Positions 1-13,789 of a stretch of 64,000 nucleotides of DNA are shown piece after piece. Position 1 is the first letter of the stretch; each line of letters starts with the position of its first letter. Below the pieces are notes generated by a model that saw only the letters and a program-made list of their open reading frames with translations, did no database searches and was not told the origin of the DNA. The position numbers were made by a program, and so were the translations under genes. Where the stretch lies: the NCBI GenBank assembly GCA_050084515.1, contig CM114273.1, positions 24,118,001 through 24,182,000 on the forward strand, read 5' to 3'. Source of the DNA: Blasia pusilla. Taxonomy: Eukaryota > Marchantiophyta > Marchantiopsida > Blasiales.

Positions 1-415
1 CTCTTCTCTCCTCAAATACCAAGAAGTTCAATCGATGTTCTCCTATGGCTATGATACCATGTAGAAAACTCCTAAAGAAGCATAACTGATGGGATGCGAC
101 TTTCACACTCTCATACCACCATGGAGAATGAAATTTTGTAATGAGAGAATGAGTGGAGGTTGGTCCCCTTCTTAATAATATAGGGTATGTACAAGAAACC
201 CTAACCTAGTCCTAACCATAGTCTTGAGTTAGACTGATTGGGATCAACTAACCCTAATTAAGATAATTGTGCTTAATTGACTAACCAAGATTAAGCTTTC
301 CTACTTCGTGTGAATATCAAATGTCGTAGTTCGGGTGTTCGGTGAAGTTGACTATAACTCAGTCTTCAATAACTATTAGTAGAGATATCTATGTTGTGGC
401 AAGTTACTTGACACA
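1..415 (-). mobile_element. Ty1/copia element edge: primer-binding site and LTR
   Basis: Read on the minus strand, positions 59-47 are TGGTATCATAGCC, one or two bases off the usual copia primer-binding site complementary to initiator tRNA-Met. An LTR terminus (TG on the plus strand at 60) abuts it directly. The body of this element would therefore lie left of the window, and only the 5' LTR and PBS are here. The outer LTR end is not certain; a plausible TG...CA boundary falls near 410-415. No coding sequence is visible in this piece. Confidence 0.55.
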
Positions 416-2781
416 TGAGACACTTGAGCTTTGATCAACATAAGTTTTTTCACAATTTTGAAAGCTTACCACTTAACCCCACAACTTATAGTTTGTAGGG
501 TCCTTCGAGGGTTGATTAAGTTATTGGAACATTTCAAGATAACAAAAAGTAGTTTAAATTATTCATAATTACAACCCCTACTACAAGTCGATTTTGAGTG
601 CAAAAGTTGTAGAATGCAAGTTATTCTGCAGTTGTCCAACCCTCGGATGTACATAGAGAAGTAAGCTTCATAAAAGCTTTTGGACTCACTCTAATTACTA
701 CGCCAATTTTAGCCAATGATTCCAACCCCTACTATATAGAGAAGGCCCATGCCCACACACACTATGTGAATGCGGATGGGCCTTCTGATTACAATCGGAA
801 TAGGTTGTTTAGATGGCGGATGCGGGCGAATCCACAGATGGATTCTTTTGTATAAATAACTTTTCTGTTCACTCTCGTTTCTTCTCTCATGGTTGAGTTA
901 TTCCCCCATGTTAATGTTTTCCATTCCGTGTTATTCTCATTCTTATATGTTGGCTTCCAAACGTTTCTTCTCTTTTACCTCTATTTTTTTTATATCTTGA
1001 ATTTTGGTTACAAAAATTCAAAAAAACCATGGCCTCATAATGGTTTCTAACCTGTGCATCAACTACCGGGTTGAAACACCGTCTTACGATTTCCATTTGG
1101 TGGATCCAAAAAATGTTCATGGGAGCTAACCTTAGGATAGGGTAAGAAGACTTGAGAGGGCTTTGCATAGAAATCCCCACCCAAAAATAATGGGTGAAGA
1201 ACTAAAAAAGCCCATGGTAACACTAACTATGTTTTGGAGCAGCTGGGCTGCATGAGGCAGCTGTGTGGGACCCACCTTGTGGCCTTAACCGAGCTAGTTA
1301 ACGGCGAGTGCGATCCGCTCTTCCCCTTGCACGCATTGGCGCCCTTTCTCCTGTATTACTCCGCTTGAATGAAATGGCTCTCCGCTTTTGACTGACATGG
1401 AAGGAGATCCTCCTCCAACACTCAGCAGCGAAGTCGAATTCGCGGGATGCCCGACTCTTCATGGATCCATGGCGTCGATCTCCCGTGGAGAATTTACACA
1501 CGAAGAGCAAGCCGACAAGGGCTCGTGCTTGGATGTGCTGAGCAACGGTTTCTCTCACCTTTTCTGAGAGCGAGGAAGGAGGTGATCGCCTGGAAGCGGG
1601 GTTGAGGAAGATCTTTTTCTACAACTCTGTTTGGACGTCACGAAACAGGAAGCTGAATGGTGTATGGAGTTGATCTTTGGTCGAGGACCGCAAATTCCTT
1701 CGCAGTGGCGTACGAGACGCCACTGCGTTAAAGGGGAATTTCCTCTTCTCTTTTCGAAAGTTTGTTGGAATTGTGAGAAAGTGGGGCTTGGCACAACAGA
1801 GAAGAGAGCGCTATAACGCTGAATTACGCACCTCTTGTCTTACATCCTCTTTCAGGAAGCCGGTTTGATGAAGAGAGTTTTGAAGAGCTCCGTTTTGACT
1901 TTGCAAAATATGAAGCTGAATGGTCGACTGAGGAGATATTTGGTTCAGTATTTTAAGTTCTTTCTCCGTCGCCTGTGCGACTGAAGCTTGAGAGAGAGAG
2001 AGAGAGAGTAATCGAGTCTTCTCTATTTACAGTTTCTTTAAAAGGTGTGAAAGGGGAGCTTCGCAAAATTGAAAATAGTGGGCCAAAACGCAAATTCTGA
2101 TCATGGTATAATCGCTCTTAATACCACCAACTGCGTGGGAGAGAAACCAAATCTAATTGGAGGAGTGGAAGAATTTTATCCACCGCGATGAGGTCATCAT
2201 GGTGGAATAGGGACGTGTAGTTTGAGCCGAGGTGAGAAGTTTGCGATCAAGATAAACTACAAATCTAGCTCGGCCGCGCTCCTCATCTGGAATAGTGATC
2301 ATTTTCAAAGCGTGATGCAGGCGAGCGAGTGCGAATTGTCTTAGATTGTAGTGAAAACGACCAATTTAGATGTCCCCTGCACTGTTTGAGAAATTCCCCG
2401 AAGTGAAGTGAAGGGATCTTCTCAAATTGTGGCGAAGGGTAACCGTGGATGCCGAATCAGAGTTCTCAGGTCGGCGACTTTGAAGATTTTTGGTAGATGG
2501 CCGATCCTCCCTGCTTATGTTTTCCTGCTTTTGAGTGTGCATGAACTTCAAGTCCACCATTGATTTTAAAACTTTTACAGTTGTCCCTCCAGGATTGTAG
2601 CATTTGCTCCCTAGTCTGTTGACCACGGTTATCTATGTGGAAACACCTCACTGCATCCGATTCTCACAGAATCGCACGTGCACGTTACAGCTCATACGGC
2701 TCCAAATCCCAATCTTGTTCGTTGTAGAGTTTATTAATCGAGAGTCACAACCTTGTAGCTCCGGGTCTCACTGCATTTTTT
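416..2781. other. Intergenic region upstream of FANCI
   Basis: I see no gene here. Short reading frames on both strands have no recognisable domain and no coding-like composition. A short (GA)n run lies at 1,990-2,008. The last several hundred bases should contain the FANCI promoter and 5' leader, but no clear TATA box could be assigned. Confidence 0.5.
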
Positions 2782-5700
2782 TTGGTTCCTAGAGTGTTCG
2801 CAGACGTGGATTCTCGAGAAAGCCGAGAGGCGAGGAAGTCGTCGTCGGGATTTAAGTTCATTTTTCAGATGGACGAAGAGACCGAAGAGGAGACCAGGAT
2901 GGACTTGGACGAAGAGACCGAAGGGGAGATCAGGATGGACTTGGACGAAGAGACCGTAGAAGAGGCTGAGCTGAATTTGGACAAACAGAATGTTGGCAAA
3001 GAAATTAAGATGGAGTTCGACGAAGAGATCATTGAAGAAATCAAAGCGGCTGGAGCCCCCCAGAGCTCAGCTGTTCGGCAGCGAGTAGCTGCTTTGATTC
3101 TCTCTAAATCTGAGGAGGAGATTCTTTCGTTTTTGACGAAGAGGTCGAACGGGCCGAATCCTTGGCAAGCTGTTTTGGACTTAGTGAAAGCTCTCTTCTA
3201 TGGACTGGCTCCGTTGGCTAAAGAGGACCATTCATCAATATCTGCTAGTATACTTCTTTCAACTTTTGTGAACGTGATCAATTTGGTGCACGCTCAGGGT
3301 GCTACAACGGACAAAAGACTCATAGATTGTGTAAGTGTTTTGATACAGGAGATGGAAACGTTTCCCAAGGTTCTCCTTCCTTCCATAGCAGAATCGGTAC
3401 TGTCACATCTGGAAATTGGAATCAATCAGGACTTCGTTGATCCTGGAGAAGGACACGTCCAATATCTCCTAGAATTTTTCCCTCGCTGTTTGGGTTTAAT
3501 TGGCTGTGCTGGTACAGTCACTATGCCCTGTGAAGATGGGGAAAAGTTACAGATAACGGGAATCCAGTACAAAGAGAGAATGTTGAAAAGAATACTTGCA
3601 TTGTGTTGGTCTAGGAAATTCGTGATGAAAATGGCAGGTTTATTACGGGAACTTCCATTGGAGGCGACAGAAATGGAAGAGTTTGTACGTAAACTATTCA
3701 GCCACATGAAAGATGCCGAGCCGCAAGACCTTCCCTCATTGGTGTACCAACTTCTTCTTCTGGCTTCGAAAGGATTCAAGCGAATTGTAATGACCGGACT
3801 GATCAACTTCTTCAACAAGTTGCATGTTTTAGAAAACAAAAGAAGAAAGGGATTGAACCACGGCCAAATGACTAGACATAAGGCCTCAGCGGATGCCTTT
3901 CGGCAGATGGAAGGGACGATAGTTTTGCATATTAATTTCGCAGTTAAGCAGGATCCTACGTTGGGGCAGGAATGGTTGTACTTGGTTCGCACCAACACAT
4001 GGCCTTTGACTCCTTTTTTAGTCTCAGTATTACTTTCTATTGGTCGCATTCAGCGATTTGAGCAAGCGTCTTTCGATCTACTTCGAACCGCAGCTCTCAA
4101 ATGCTTCAAAGATTGCCACCAATGCAGGTAATCTTCCTTAGCCTTGTAGGTTATTGGATATCTGCGAGCTGCAAATCATCGCCTCTTTCTTCAGACTATT
4201 CTAAGAGAGTAATTTTCTCCCTCTGAATATTCCTTTCAGTGAATGTTTGGCTTCAAATGTGGTATCTACGTTGTTTTTTCGGAAGTGTACCTTCTGGTTG
4301 TACTTGCTTGGATATTCGTCTCTTTCCATCGGCTCTTTGATCCCGAGCCTAAAAACTTCAACGTGTTTCACCTCCAAACATGCATATTACATTTGATTTA
4401 TTACAACAGTTAGTAGCCAGTTATTAAGGGCCCTCGATAATGGAACGTTAAGTCCCTGGGTCACTCACTTTCGTTTGCACAAACGATCTTTTCACCATGT
4501 ATGTAATGTTCACGAGCCCATCGAATGACCCAGCTTTTGAGTGTCAATCAGAGAATCTCGTTTGGCAGCTGCAGTCTTGGGAGCAAAGTGCCAGCAGATG
4601 GCCATACATATGGAGCAATCCTTCATGCGAACGGTAATGTCCGAGGGACCATGGCAGTCTCAGTGTTAAAATTTGCTTATGGAATCAATTTGTGCAATTG
4701 CTGTTTCAAGTTGCTCATTTTCTTCCTTGCTATGTCAGGTGCAAAGCAGTACGTTTGGTTGGGATCATATTATCCCCAGTGTTGTGCGAATGGGATTTTG
4801 CTTGATCGAGTCTGTGGGACCGGGAAGACCCAGAGTGGAGGAAGTTTGGAGACCATCAGATCCAATGTCGTCCACTCATTCATCCTCCACCCAAGAGTTG
4901 GGCATTTTAGTGCTCTCTGCAGCCTTTGAAGTTCATGAAATGGCCCGTGACGAGGTTGTTGTCGCATCAAACCCACAATTATACTGTCTAAATTGCACCA
5001 CTAGATTATCATCTTTCATCCCTTAATCAGCATGGCAGTCGCTTATTACCTCAAGACCAGCCTTCAGTACTTAATGTCACCAAAGTCAAGGGAATTTTGG
5101 AGGATTTCAATCTTTTTAACGAAGGTACAGGAATAACACAACAGGTTGAGTTTCGAAACTCCCAACCTAACTGTCGATTTGGAGTCAACGCTAAGTATTC
5201 ATGTGGCTTCTTCACTCAATTATATTCTCTCAGCTGAATCACCGTCCTGCCAATTTCACAGATAATTGAGCAATGCAAATGCCGAATTCTTGCTCTGAAG
5301 CCCCAGCATAGTGCTCCGATTATCAGGCAAGTACCCCGGCCACGACAAGTTCGGTCTCAGAGTTGTCGAAAAGAAAGATGTTGATCTATTGCTTTCTGTC
5401 GTCGTCGTCTCTCTTGATGGTATGGATGTGTACAATGATCACATATGAATTCAGAGCCAGAGTAAAGCTGCGGAACCAATTGGTTGTAAGAAAATTTAAT
5501 CTGCGGGTGCAGGAATTTGAAGTACTTAATCCCTCATGGCTTTTGCAGGATGATCGTCCGCCTTGTTCAAAATTGCCCTCAGCTAATGCTGGAACACAGT
5601 AATCGTCTCAAAGAATGCTTGGACTACTTCACCTTTCTTCATGCCATCTCTGCATCCTCTCTTGTGCAAGCTATTTGCCCTCTATTTCAGCTGAGTCGCG

Positions 5701-8700
5701 ATCTCCAAGTGAGTGAACAGCGGGATTGTCTTTTACCATGTTTCTATGCCGAATGTTGGTAGTAGAAACGCTCACAAAGGCTAGCTACCCAGTGATTCAT
5801 AAGGCATTAAGGTTACTCTTGGATTATCCCATTCGCTGTGGGAGTACCCAATTTCTTGAAAAAATATGAAAGAATGTAGTGGAAGTAACGACGGCCAATG
5901 TCTCAGAATTTATTTCAAACTCGCAGCTCTTGTGCGTTCCATTGAGGGATACGCTTTCACAATCATCAAGGAATAGCTTGGCTGACCGCAGGATTATACC
6001 ATCTTAGTATTGAGGAAGGCCATGTTTGGTCGAGAAGAAACTGCACGGATGACCGCAGTGCAAGGATTATTGGACCTCATCATTGCAGACAAGCAAGCCC
6101 GTATGAATGAGTCAGATTCAGCGCGAAGTCTTTTTAATGAAGCCAGCAGCAGTCAGATTTCCCACCAGTCTGATAGGAGGCAGTCCGGAAGAAATGCCAA
6201 CCTTCTACAAGATCTTTTAGGATTGTTGAGGAGATGCCTTTCACAACAGGTATTTTCTGGTTGATAATTGAAGAGATGGAACTTGAAGCAACCACTTTGA
6301 TTCTATTCTTCTGATTCGATGGTGTGTGCTCCAGTCTGCGAAGTTAGTACCATTGACAAGAACGTGAAATGAACGTATCGAACTTCACTCTGTTGCGTTT
6401 GCAGGTGAGCGTACGAGAGACATTGTACAGGGGCCTGCCGAAGCTACTAGAGGTTGATCCAGACTCATGTGAGGCTATATATGATTTGATATGGCCCCAC
6501 TTCAGTCGATTTTATGTGCCAGGACCCGTAAGATTCCGAGCCCATCCTGCAACTACCCATGGCTGGAATTTCTCATACTGTCATAGCGAGACAGGATAGT
6601 AAGCTTCTCGTTTGATGTCCACGACTTTTGTTTCAAGGACTTTAATCATTGTTTGCTATCCAGGAAAATACTGTCTCCTTCGAGCTGGACTCTTGCGTCA
6701 TGGTGCACAATGGTACGGTTCGTGTTATAGAACCGCTCGACCATTTGCTATCATGCATTCACCAGTTATTGATCCTTGCCCCCCCTAGAGGCGCTTCATT
6801 AGGATTCTCTGGGACCACTTTCGGATGGTCAGCAGATGAAGAGGTGATTTACGGAACCTGAGCACGGACAGAAATAGATTCGGAAATTGATCTTACACCT
6901 GTGAACTTGTGGCCAGTCATTAACGCCATGTGCTCCTGGTATTGTCCTTATAGATCATGCAGTGATGGTTGGTAGTTAATGGACGAAACTTGTAACCCTG
7001 GATTTGTGTTCTGTCGTGTGAGTTTTCCGTACACCTTTCTGATTGTCATGAGCATGCTTTTCGAAAGTGTCTTCATCTGATGGCTAGTGCAAGCGTTCTT
7101 CTAGCAGAGATTTATTTATTTAATTTGTGCATGCCGCACCTGATAAACACTGCTGTGCATCTTGACTAGAGATGAATGAATGACTATACTTGACTTGATG
7201 CGTGATCACTTTGGTACGGTAAGTTTGCGGTGGTTTGACGTGAAGCTAGAGAAGTGCTTTGATAAGTAGAGGGACTCGAGGTTGAAAGTGCGTTCTTTTT
7301 TATCACTTGTATCATCGAGAACGTTTCTGAAGGTTTGTGTGCCACACTTCTGCAGACAACAAGAATATCTTCGGGCGAGAGCTTGGCAATGGCTTTTCGA
7401 ACTATGCGCAAGACTGTGACCCGGAGTTCCGTAGGAGGTGAGACATTCCTTCATCAGTAGTTTGTCTGAAGGGATTAAAACAATCCTGGTTCATAGCCTT
7501 TATCACATATGAAGATTAAAGTCATATGACTGATGACAGAGTGGTGTGATGATCGGTATGGAAGATTCTGCTCGTTGACTGACTACCCATACAGATGACT
7601 ATAGATTGCGAGCAATGCAAATGAACCCCGTCATTAGTCAAGTTCATTTTTCGAACTAGTTATGGACCTCATGGTCATGTTCTGTTTGCAGATTTTTACC
7701 ATGACAAGACTCTAGATTTCTCTCCGGACAACCCAGAGGCACAAAAGAACTTGGAACAAGCTCGACTGCTACTTGGAGTGATGGAAGTCCTCATGGATTC
7801 TGCTGTTTCAGACTGTGTAAATCAAGAATCTTTAGTCAAGCGGAAAGAGGCCGAGAAAGAATTGGACTCTTATCTCGATCTGCATGACTCGTTGATGCAG
7901 ATTATGAATCAGAAACAGGCACGGACAACTGGTAAAAGTTCCGGTAAAAAGGATAATAATTCAGGTTCAAAAGGACGGAAAAAGTCAGAACCTAAAGATG
8001 ATAGTAGGGAACCTTTAAAAAAGAGTGGGGGTTTCCTTTTACCACGCACGTCAGTTGAACAACGTAATTCATTTCTCAGAAATGCTAGCATCGTATATCT
8101 CCTCGAAAGTTATGCTAGCCAACTGCAAACTCAAGCTTCAGGTGGAGGAAGGGACAGAGTTAATGGGTGCACTAGTCAGTCGACTCTCAACCCTAGCAGG
8201 CAACCACGTACAGGTGCTTCCCAAAGAGAAATCACTGAAGGCAAAGACAGCAGAGTTCCTATCTTTACTCTTCAGAAGTGCTTGGGTCATTTGAAAGCAA
8301 TACAGCAGAGAGAATCATCAGGAGTGACCAGGATTCAATGGCATCTGCTTGCTGATCCCCTCTTCAGAGTATTTAGAATGTTAACCTCGTCAAATGCAAA
8401 TGCTACACTTGCTACTCAAGATGCCACCAAAGAGAAGGGGAAAGGTGGGAGAGGAAAGAAAGTAGACAATGAGAGCCACGATGGACTCTTACTCTCCTCA
8501 CTCAAATGCTTGGATGAGCTGATGAGACTAGCATTTCGAACAGGACGTGTAATTGAGGTCATCGAACTCATGAATGTGGATGATGATGGTGCTAGAGCAG
8601 TTGATGATCTGAACTCTGATGAAGAAACCTCAAGCCCGGGAGAGTATAAAGGAGATGACTTCCAGGGTTTAGAAGCAAAGCTTGTCCAACGTTGGTTAGT

Positions 8701-10964
8701 CAAGCAGGCTTGCCCTCTTTTAGAAGCACTGTTGGAACGTTCACAATACTTGGAGGTTGAGGTATTTCTGGCAGCCTTCTTTCTGCTTTATCAGTGTCTC
8801 TAAGGACATAATCCGATACATGAGCAAATTTTGGTTCTGACAAAGTACCATGGTTATGCCACAGTGATGAGTGTTTCCGCTTTTCCAGGTGACAGTGACT
8901 TTACTAACAATCGTTGGTGCAACTACACAGATATTTGCTGGAATCCTACAAACACTTGGTTGCAAGTTGCCCCAGACGCTGATGAGAAAGCATGGCACAT
9001 GGGCTCATCTCGTCTGTAGGAGATCAGAAGTACGCCATGTTGGTGCTGCTCGCAGCTTGATTAATTTAGCCGTTTGCTTGAATGCTCCTCCAGAAGATCT
9101 TCTCGTTGCACAGGTTACGCTTCTGCAACTTGTCACATGTATCAATGCAAAACTCAACGATGCCTACTTGTAGAACTTTGCATCGAAAGTTTGTTTGGTA
9201 GATGCCCACGGGGCTTCTGTATGCCCCTTGACGCATCAATTATTGGCTAGATCTGATTTTCCACCCTGATAGTGCTTTTTGCATGATCAGTCTTTCTAGT
9301 TTCCGCCTGCTAACGTCTGTTGATTTTGCAGAGATTCGCAGCGGAGCTCTCGAAGGTCATGGAGTCTGAAGATCATGATCCAGTCGACCAGTCTGATCAG
9401 TATCCGACTATAAACGCAGTAACGCGAGTTGGTATTGCTGGTCTTCTTTTCCAAAGAGCGGAAATGGTTCTGATAGACTTGGAGTGGCTACTCCCAAAAA
9501 TCAAAAGCCTATCATTATCAGAACCCGATGGGAAAGCCACTGTAAGTTTAGGTGTTTCCAAACGGATGGAGATGGAGGAGATGCTGCACACACGAATGGA
9601 GTCAATTGTATTGCTCCTGTCCTTTTTCACCACTATGACTTTAAGTGGTAAGTTCTCCGGTGACGATGAAACTTTATCCAGGATACGCTCTCAAAACTTT
9701 GTAAACTGTACCAGTTGCAGAGGGGATGTGTGTGATTGGGTTCATGCTGACTGAACGATAACCTGCAGGGACTCTTGCGGAGCAATTGCTCAGGTCAGCC
9801 ATGCACTTGTACAAGTGCTTCGCAGCTGCCACTCGTTTACTCATCGCGCCCAAAGGATTCATACAAGCTTCACCCAGCACACATTTCCAAAGGCTTGCGG
9901 AGCTTACCTGCAAGAAGCTTACTGCGCCTGTCTACAATTTCATGGCTGTGAAGCACAGAGTACGTTACGTTTGAACCCCACAAATCCCACAGCTCTATTA
10001 CAGACCTAATGTGGTGACATGTTGCGTTGCATCTCGGGATAATACTGACCACGCTGCATGACTAAGAGCCTTCAGAACTGAATGAAGTCGATCGAACTAC
10101 GACGTATTGGCTATGAATTCCTTGTCATCATGGTCACTGCCCGCCTTTTCCCAATGTCTGTGGTTCTGTTGGTAGTCCCATTCTAGCGTGGTTAAGCCAT
10201 CGCTAGATGTTTCGGACTCCTCCCTACGTTTGCCAACATTCGACAGAATGTGACATGACCAAAACTTTTTCTTCACAGGACGAGCAAGAACAGTCAAAGG
10301 CTAAAGGATCAGTGTCCCAAATCAAACGAGAGGGCCGTACTATTCCGAACTTGATTTTCCATATCGAAGAAAGTGAGCGCTACCTCATTCAGCTCAGTAA
10401 AGTGTCCAAAGTAAATCTACTCCGTGCTGCCAAGCGCAGCACTGCTCGAGACTTCAAGATATTAGTCGATGAAGGTAAATTGGGCTCCATATTTTGGGAG
10501 GCTTCCTTTGTTGGCACCAATCCGGCCTCAAAAGCAATTCTTTCTCTCGAAACTAGAACACTACGCTAATAAGTTTCATCCTTGAAAGTCCTTCGCAGTT
10601 CTCCCAATTTTGGTGCTGAGACTCTCATTGCAACGCCGCAGAAAAAAAGGACAAGTACTCATCTGCTGAGTTGAACAACGAAGAACCACCGGAAGATCAA
10701 GACGCCGAAGACGGTTCAGACGAGGAGGCAGTGGCACCGGAAGAAGAGGAGGAGGGGGATCCGGTTGTCCCAGAAGAGCATGAGGACGAAGCGGAACAAG
10801 ACACTGCAGCAGACAATCATAAGACTTCTGGAACCGAGGACAGCGTCAGACCAAGTCGAGGCCCGCAGAGGTCCAGATCCAGAGTGATCCACGACTCGGA
10901 CAGCGACTCCGAGGACGACGATACTCGTCGCAGGAAGAAACAGCGATCTCCTGAGATTGTCTGA
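2782..10964 (+). CDS. FANCI: Fanconi anemia group I protein (FANCI), about 15 exons
   Basis: FANCI pairs with FANCD2 as a nuclear DNA clamp in interstrand-crosslink repair. The product aligns with animal FANCI from the N-terminal helical repeats (QSSAVRQRVAALILSKS) to the C-terminal block (TIPNLIFHIEESERYLIQLS) and the acidic-then-basic tail. Exons I infer: 2,869-4,127; 4,575-about 4,638 (donor unsure); 4,739-4,954; 5,262-5,326; 5,549-5,708; 5,992-6,249; 6,405-6,527; 6,664-6,843; 7,356-7,437; 7,692-8,761; 8,889-9,113; 9,332-9,647; 9,769-9,959; 10,279-10,474; 10,642-10,964. From exon 3 onward the phases close exactly. The product is about 1,575 residues from ATG 2,869, or 29 longer from ATG 2,782, so it is longer than the roughly 1,330-residue human protein. 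Extra length lies in an acidic N-terminal repeat and a charged insert at about 7,850-8,250. The lysine ubiquitinated in human FANCI is methionine here. Intron 4 uses a GC donor. Confidence 0.93.
2869..2990 (+). repeat. Acidic 12-residue tandem repeat at the FANCI N-terminus
   Basis: Imperfect 36-bp units inside FANCI exon 1 encode MDLDEETEGEIR-like blocks (ATGs at 2,899 and 2,935). They are preceded by a 30-bp short unit at 2,869 and followed by decayed units to about 2,990. The array adds a highly acidic leader ahead of the conserved fold. It is absent from FANCI proteins I know and may vary in copy number. Confidence 0.75.
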
Positions 10965-13789
10965 GTCTGATCAAAGGAGGAAATTGTCACAGATCCTCAC
11001 ATGCCCTGGACCTGCCACTCACTGGACTGCACAAACCAAGTCCTCGGAATACTCATTCCCTGTTTAACCTATGGCATTCTAAAAAAAAAGACCACGGCGA
11101 ATTCGTCTACATTCTACATCTCTGGCACCATCAACAAATTCGACAGTAGTCGGCTATGAGCTTCAATCAGACCTCATGTGGGGTGGTTGATCTCAATTGG
11201 GACACACGAGTTAGATAACGCCTCATCCTTGATATTACATCCTAAGCCACTGCCACCATGCTAGCAACAATTGCCCCTCTCACTAAACAGACGAAAAACT
11301 CTTCAGATTGTCCTCCCTGCCGCATTAAGAAGTGATAGGAAACGAAGGTTTGCAAGAGAGGTGTCGGCAATCTGCTATACTACTATGGGCGAATGTGTTC
11401 TAGCAGTGCAAACCCTTACGCTTTTGACGAGTGGCGTTTCACACTAATGACGGTATGCATTGTACATTTTTGGGTGTGTGTTTCGCACTTGCGAATGTCT
11501 TAGGCTTATCGTGGATCCATCGCTATAGTTTCTAATAGTTGTCTTTAAACAATTTCAAATTCTGTGTTAGTGACAGTTATGATCTCACAAGGGATATCCG
11601 TAGATGGAGTCATCCTCTCATTTCTAGAAAAGTTGTCATGGGCTGCCCTTAGGGTTTAGGAGCTTACACAACAACATATTTATTGCTTGCATCCAAATCG
11701 CAAACTCCATTCATTGTGCGCACTCCAACCCCTTACTCAAAATAGCTTAGCCTTCACCCACATGCATTTTGTTTAAGCTGCTGAGATTTATTGATGTGCA
11801 TAGTGGATTACAATTGCATAGTAGGTTGTGTAAGGGATATTCGAGCTCTAATATATACTATTGTACTATTCATACATCTCTACTAAATGAGTCGATGTGC
11901 TTGCTGCACTACAGGTACTCGAGAAGCCTTTGAAATTTATCTTCGGATTCAACTCCGGATTTAGCTCTTGCAATCTCCTTGCGCTTTAGTCCAGCAACTC
12001 CAATCTACAACAATGCCAGCTTTGAAGTGCCCTTGCAGGTTCAACTTCAACTTCAGATCCAGAAGCTCTCGAACTACTCTCGTCCCTTCCTTTTGCACCG
12101 ATATCTATCTCAATCTTGCAACCATTCTCACCAACGAAGTAGAACGAAGCAGTATGGCAACGAGAATCACAGCAAAGAAGTCCACACAAGGGAAGGAAAA
12201 GAGTGTATTCAAGATCACACCAACAAAAAACAAGACGGTGTAAATTCTGTTGATCTCCAACCAATTGGAGAGTTCCAACTGGTCTCCCATTTCTCAAGAG
12301 GATTGTTTGCGTTTGATTAAGTGGAACAAATCGCTCTTTCGTAGTAGCCCTTCTTCGGGAGAGATTCACACTCGAGCATGCTCTTGGCTTTGAAGATGCA
12401 AGAAAAGATTCCTTCTCGTAAAGAGAACATCGTGCGTCAATAAGGCAAAAGCTATATTCCAAATCTGGTGGGAGGTTCTAAAAAATATTTCCTATTTGAG
12501 GTCCAAGGGATTCTTCCATATCAATTAGAAGCCTCACTAACGAAAGAGGATTCATGGTCGAGGGAGAATCAACATAGAACGTCAGAAAACACCATTGTGG
12601 AGTCCACAAGAGTGTAGCTCACCATCTCATAAAAGATGCTTGGTCAACCTTGATATGTCTACTACACCCCAACTTAGATCCCCAGGCAACGAAGAAAAGG
12701 TAAAAGGGGAAAGGTGTTGTAGTGAATATCCACATTGTGCTTCGACTCGGTTTTAGCAATATCCAACGCTTTACATTAGGAGTAGCATTGTAATCTATAG
12801 ACATGTAAAGCTTACTTGAGAATGAAAGCTACTTGGAGATGAACATTGTGAGATGATATGTGTGTATGACTGTTAACACTTGACCTCTCATTGTCTAATA
12901 GTACTTAACTCGAGAACTTTAGTCTATGCACGAATCATGTCAAATGTCTCGGGCAGACATTATCCTACTTGCACACACTGATGCAACAAACCTGAAGCGT
13001 AATTACACTAGGCTAAGTAGGGCAAGACAATCAACGCACTACAACTGGCGCTCTAATGATGCTAGAAATGTCATCCCAATATTCCTCCCTCCTTGCCCCA
13101 CTTGTAATAGGCGCCAATGCGCAATGTGGAGCCCTGCAACTATGTGCGCCCTTGAAGCTATATCCCTAACACAATGCAAGTAGGTAGACAACAATTCGGG
13201 AAAAAAGAGCCGAGAAACTAGGGAGAGAGAAGAGCGGAGCGGAAGTCCTCGAGAGAGAAACTGGGAAGAGAGTGGAGCGGGCCCTCTCTAGCGCGTCCGC
13301 GACAGAGGAGGGCCGAAGTCAAGAGGATCAGAAGCTCTCTGTGTTGACAACAGTAGTAGCATTGCCATTTGCGAAGAGACCAGGCACTGGAAAATTTTGG
13401 GAATAGCCCCAGCGTTGGGCTAGCCAATGGTGATGGTAGTGTCGGTGCTCGCAACGGACGAGATGCTATGGGTGCGTACATGAAAATAGAAAAAACTTCA
13501 TGATAGGGGGCTTGCACATGAGCACTAACACTTGCAAACACGAGTGCCAAGAAGCTCTCGAGTGCAAAGAATGAGGGGGTTCACGAGTGCGTAGAACTGC
13601 TCTCGAGTGTAGCATGAGAGTCTACCATACTAGCAACACGAACATAGCAAGACCAAGGGCGGGAGTGGAGAAGACAAAGAGATCGGATGCCAAGGGAGAA
13701 TTGATGAAAATGAGGGAGTTCAAAGTGAATGGAGGGGGGTAGGGGAGAAGGGGGAAAGGGGAAGGGACGAATGCGTGGCGGTAGCGGGT
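10965..13789. other. Intergenic region without recognised genes
   Basis: This is the 3' flank of FANCI followed by anonymous sequence. Overlapping frames at 11,968-12,462 on both strands have no recognisable domains and look like chance frames. Positions 13,200-13,780 are purine-rich (GA/GGA runs). No RNA gene was seen. Confidence 0.5.

Noticed and set aside
3426-4049. 207-codon frame antisense to FANCI exon 1
   Set aside because: Shadow of the real exon; no domain.
11968-12462. Overlapping frames of 91-158 codons after FANCI
   Set aside because: They overlap on both strands without recognisable domain, splice context or promoter.
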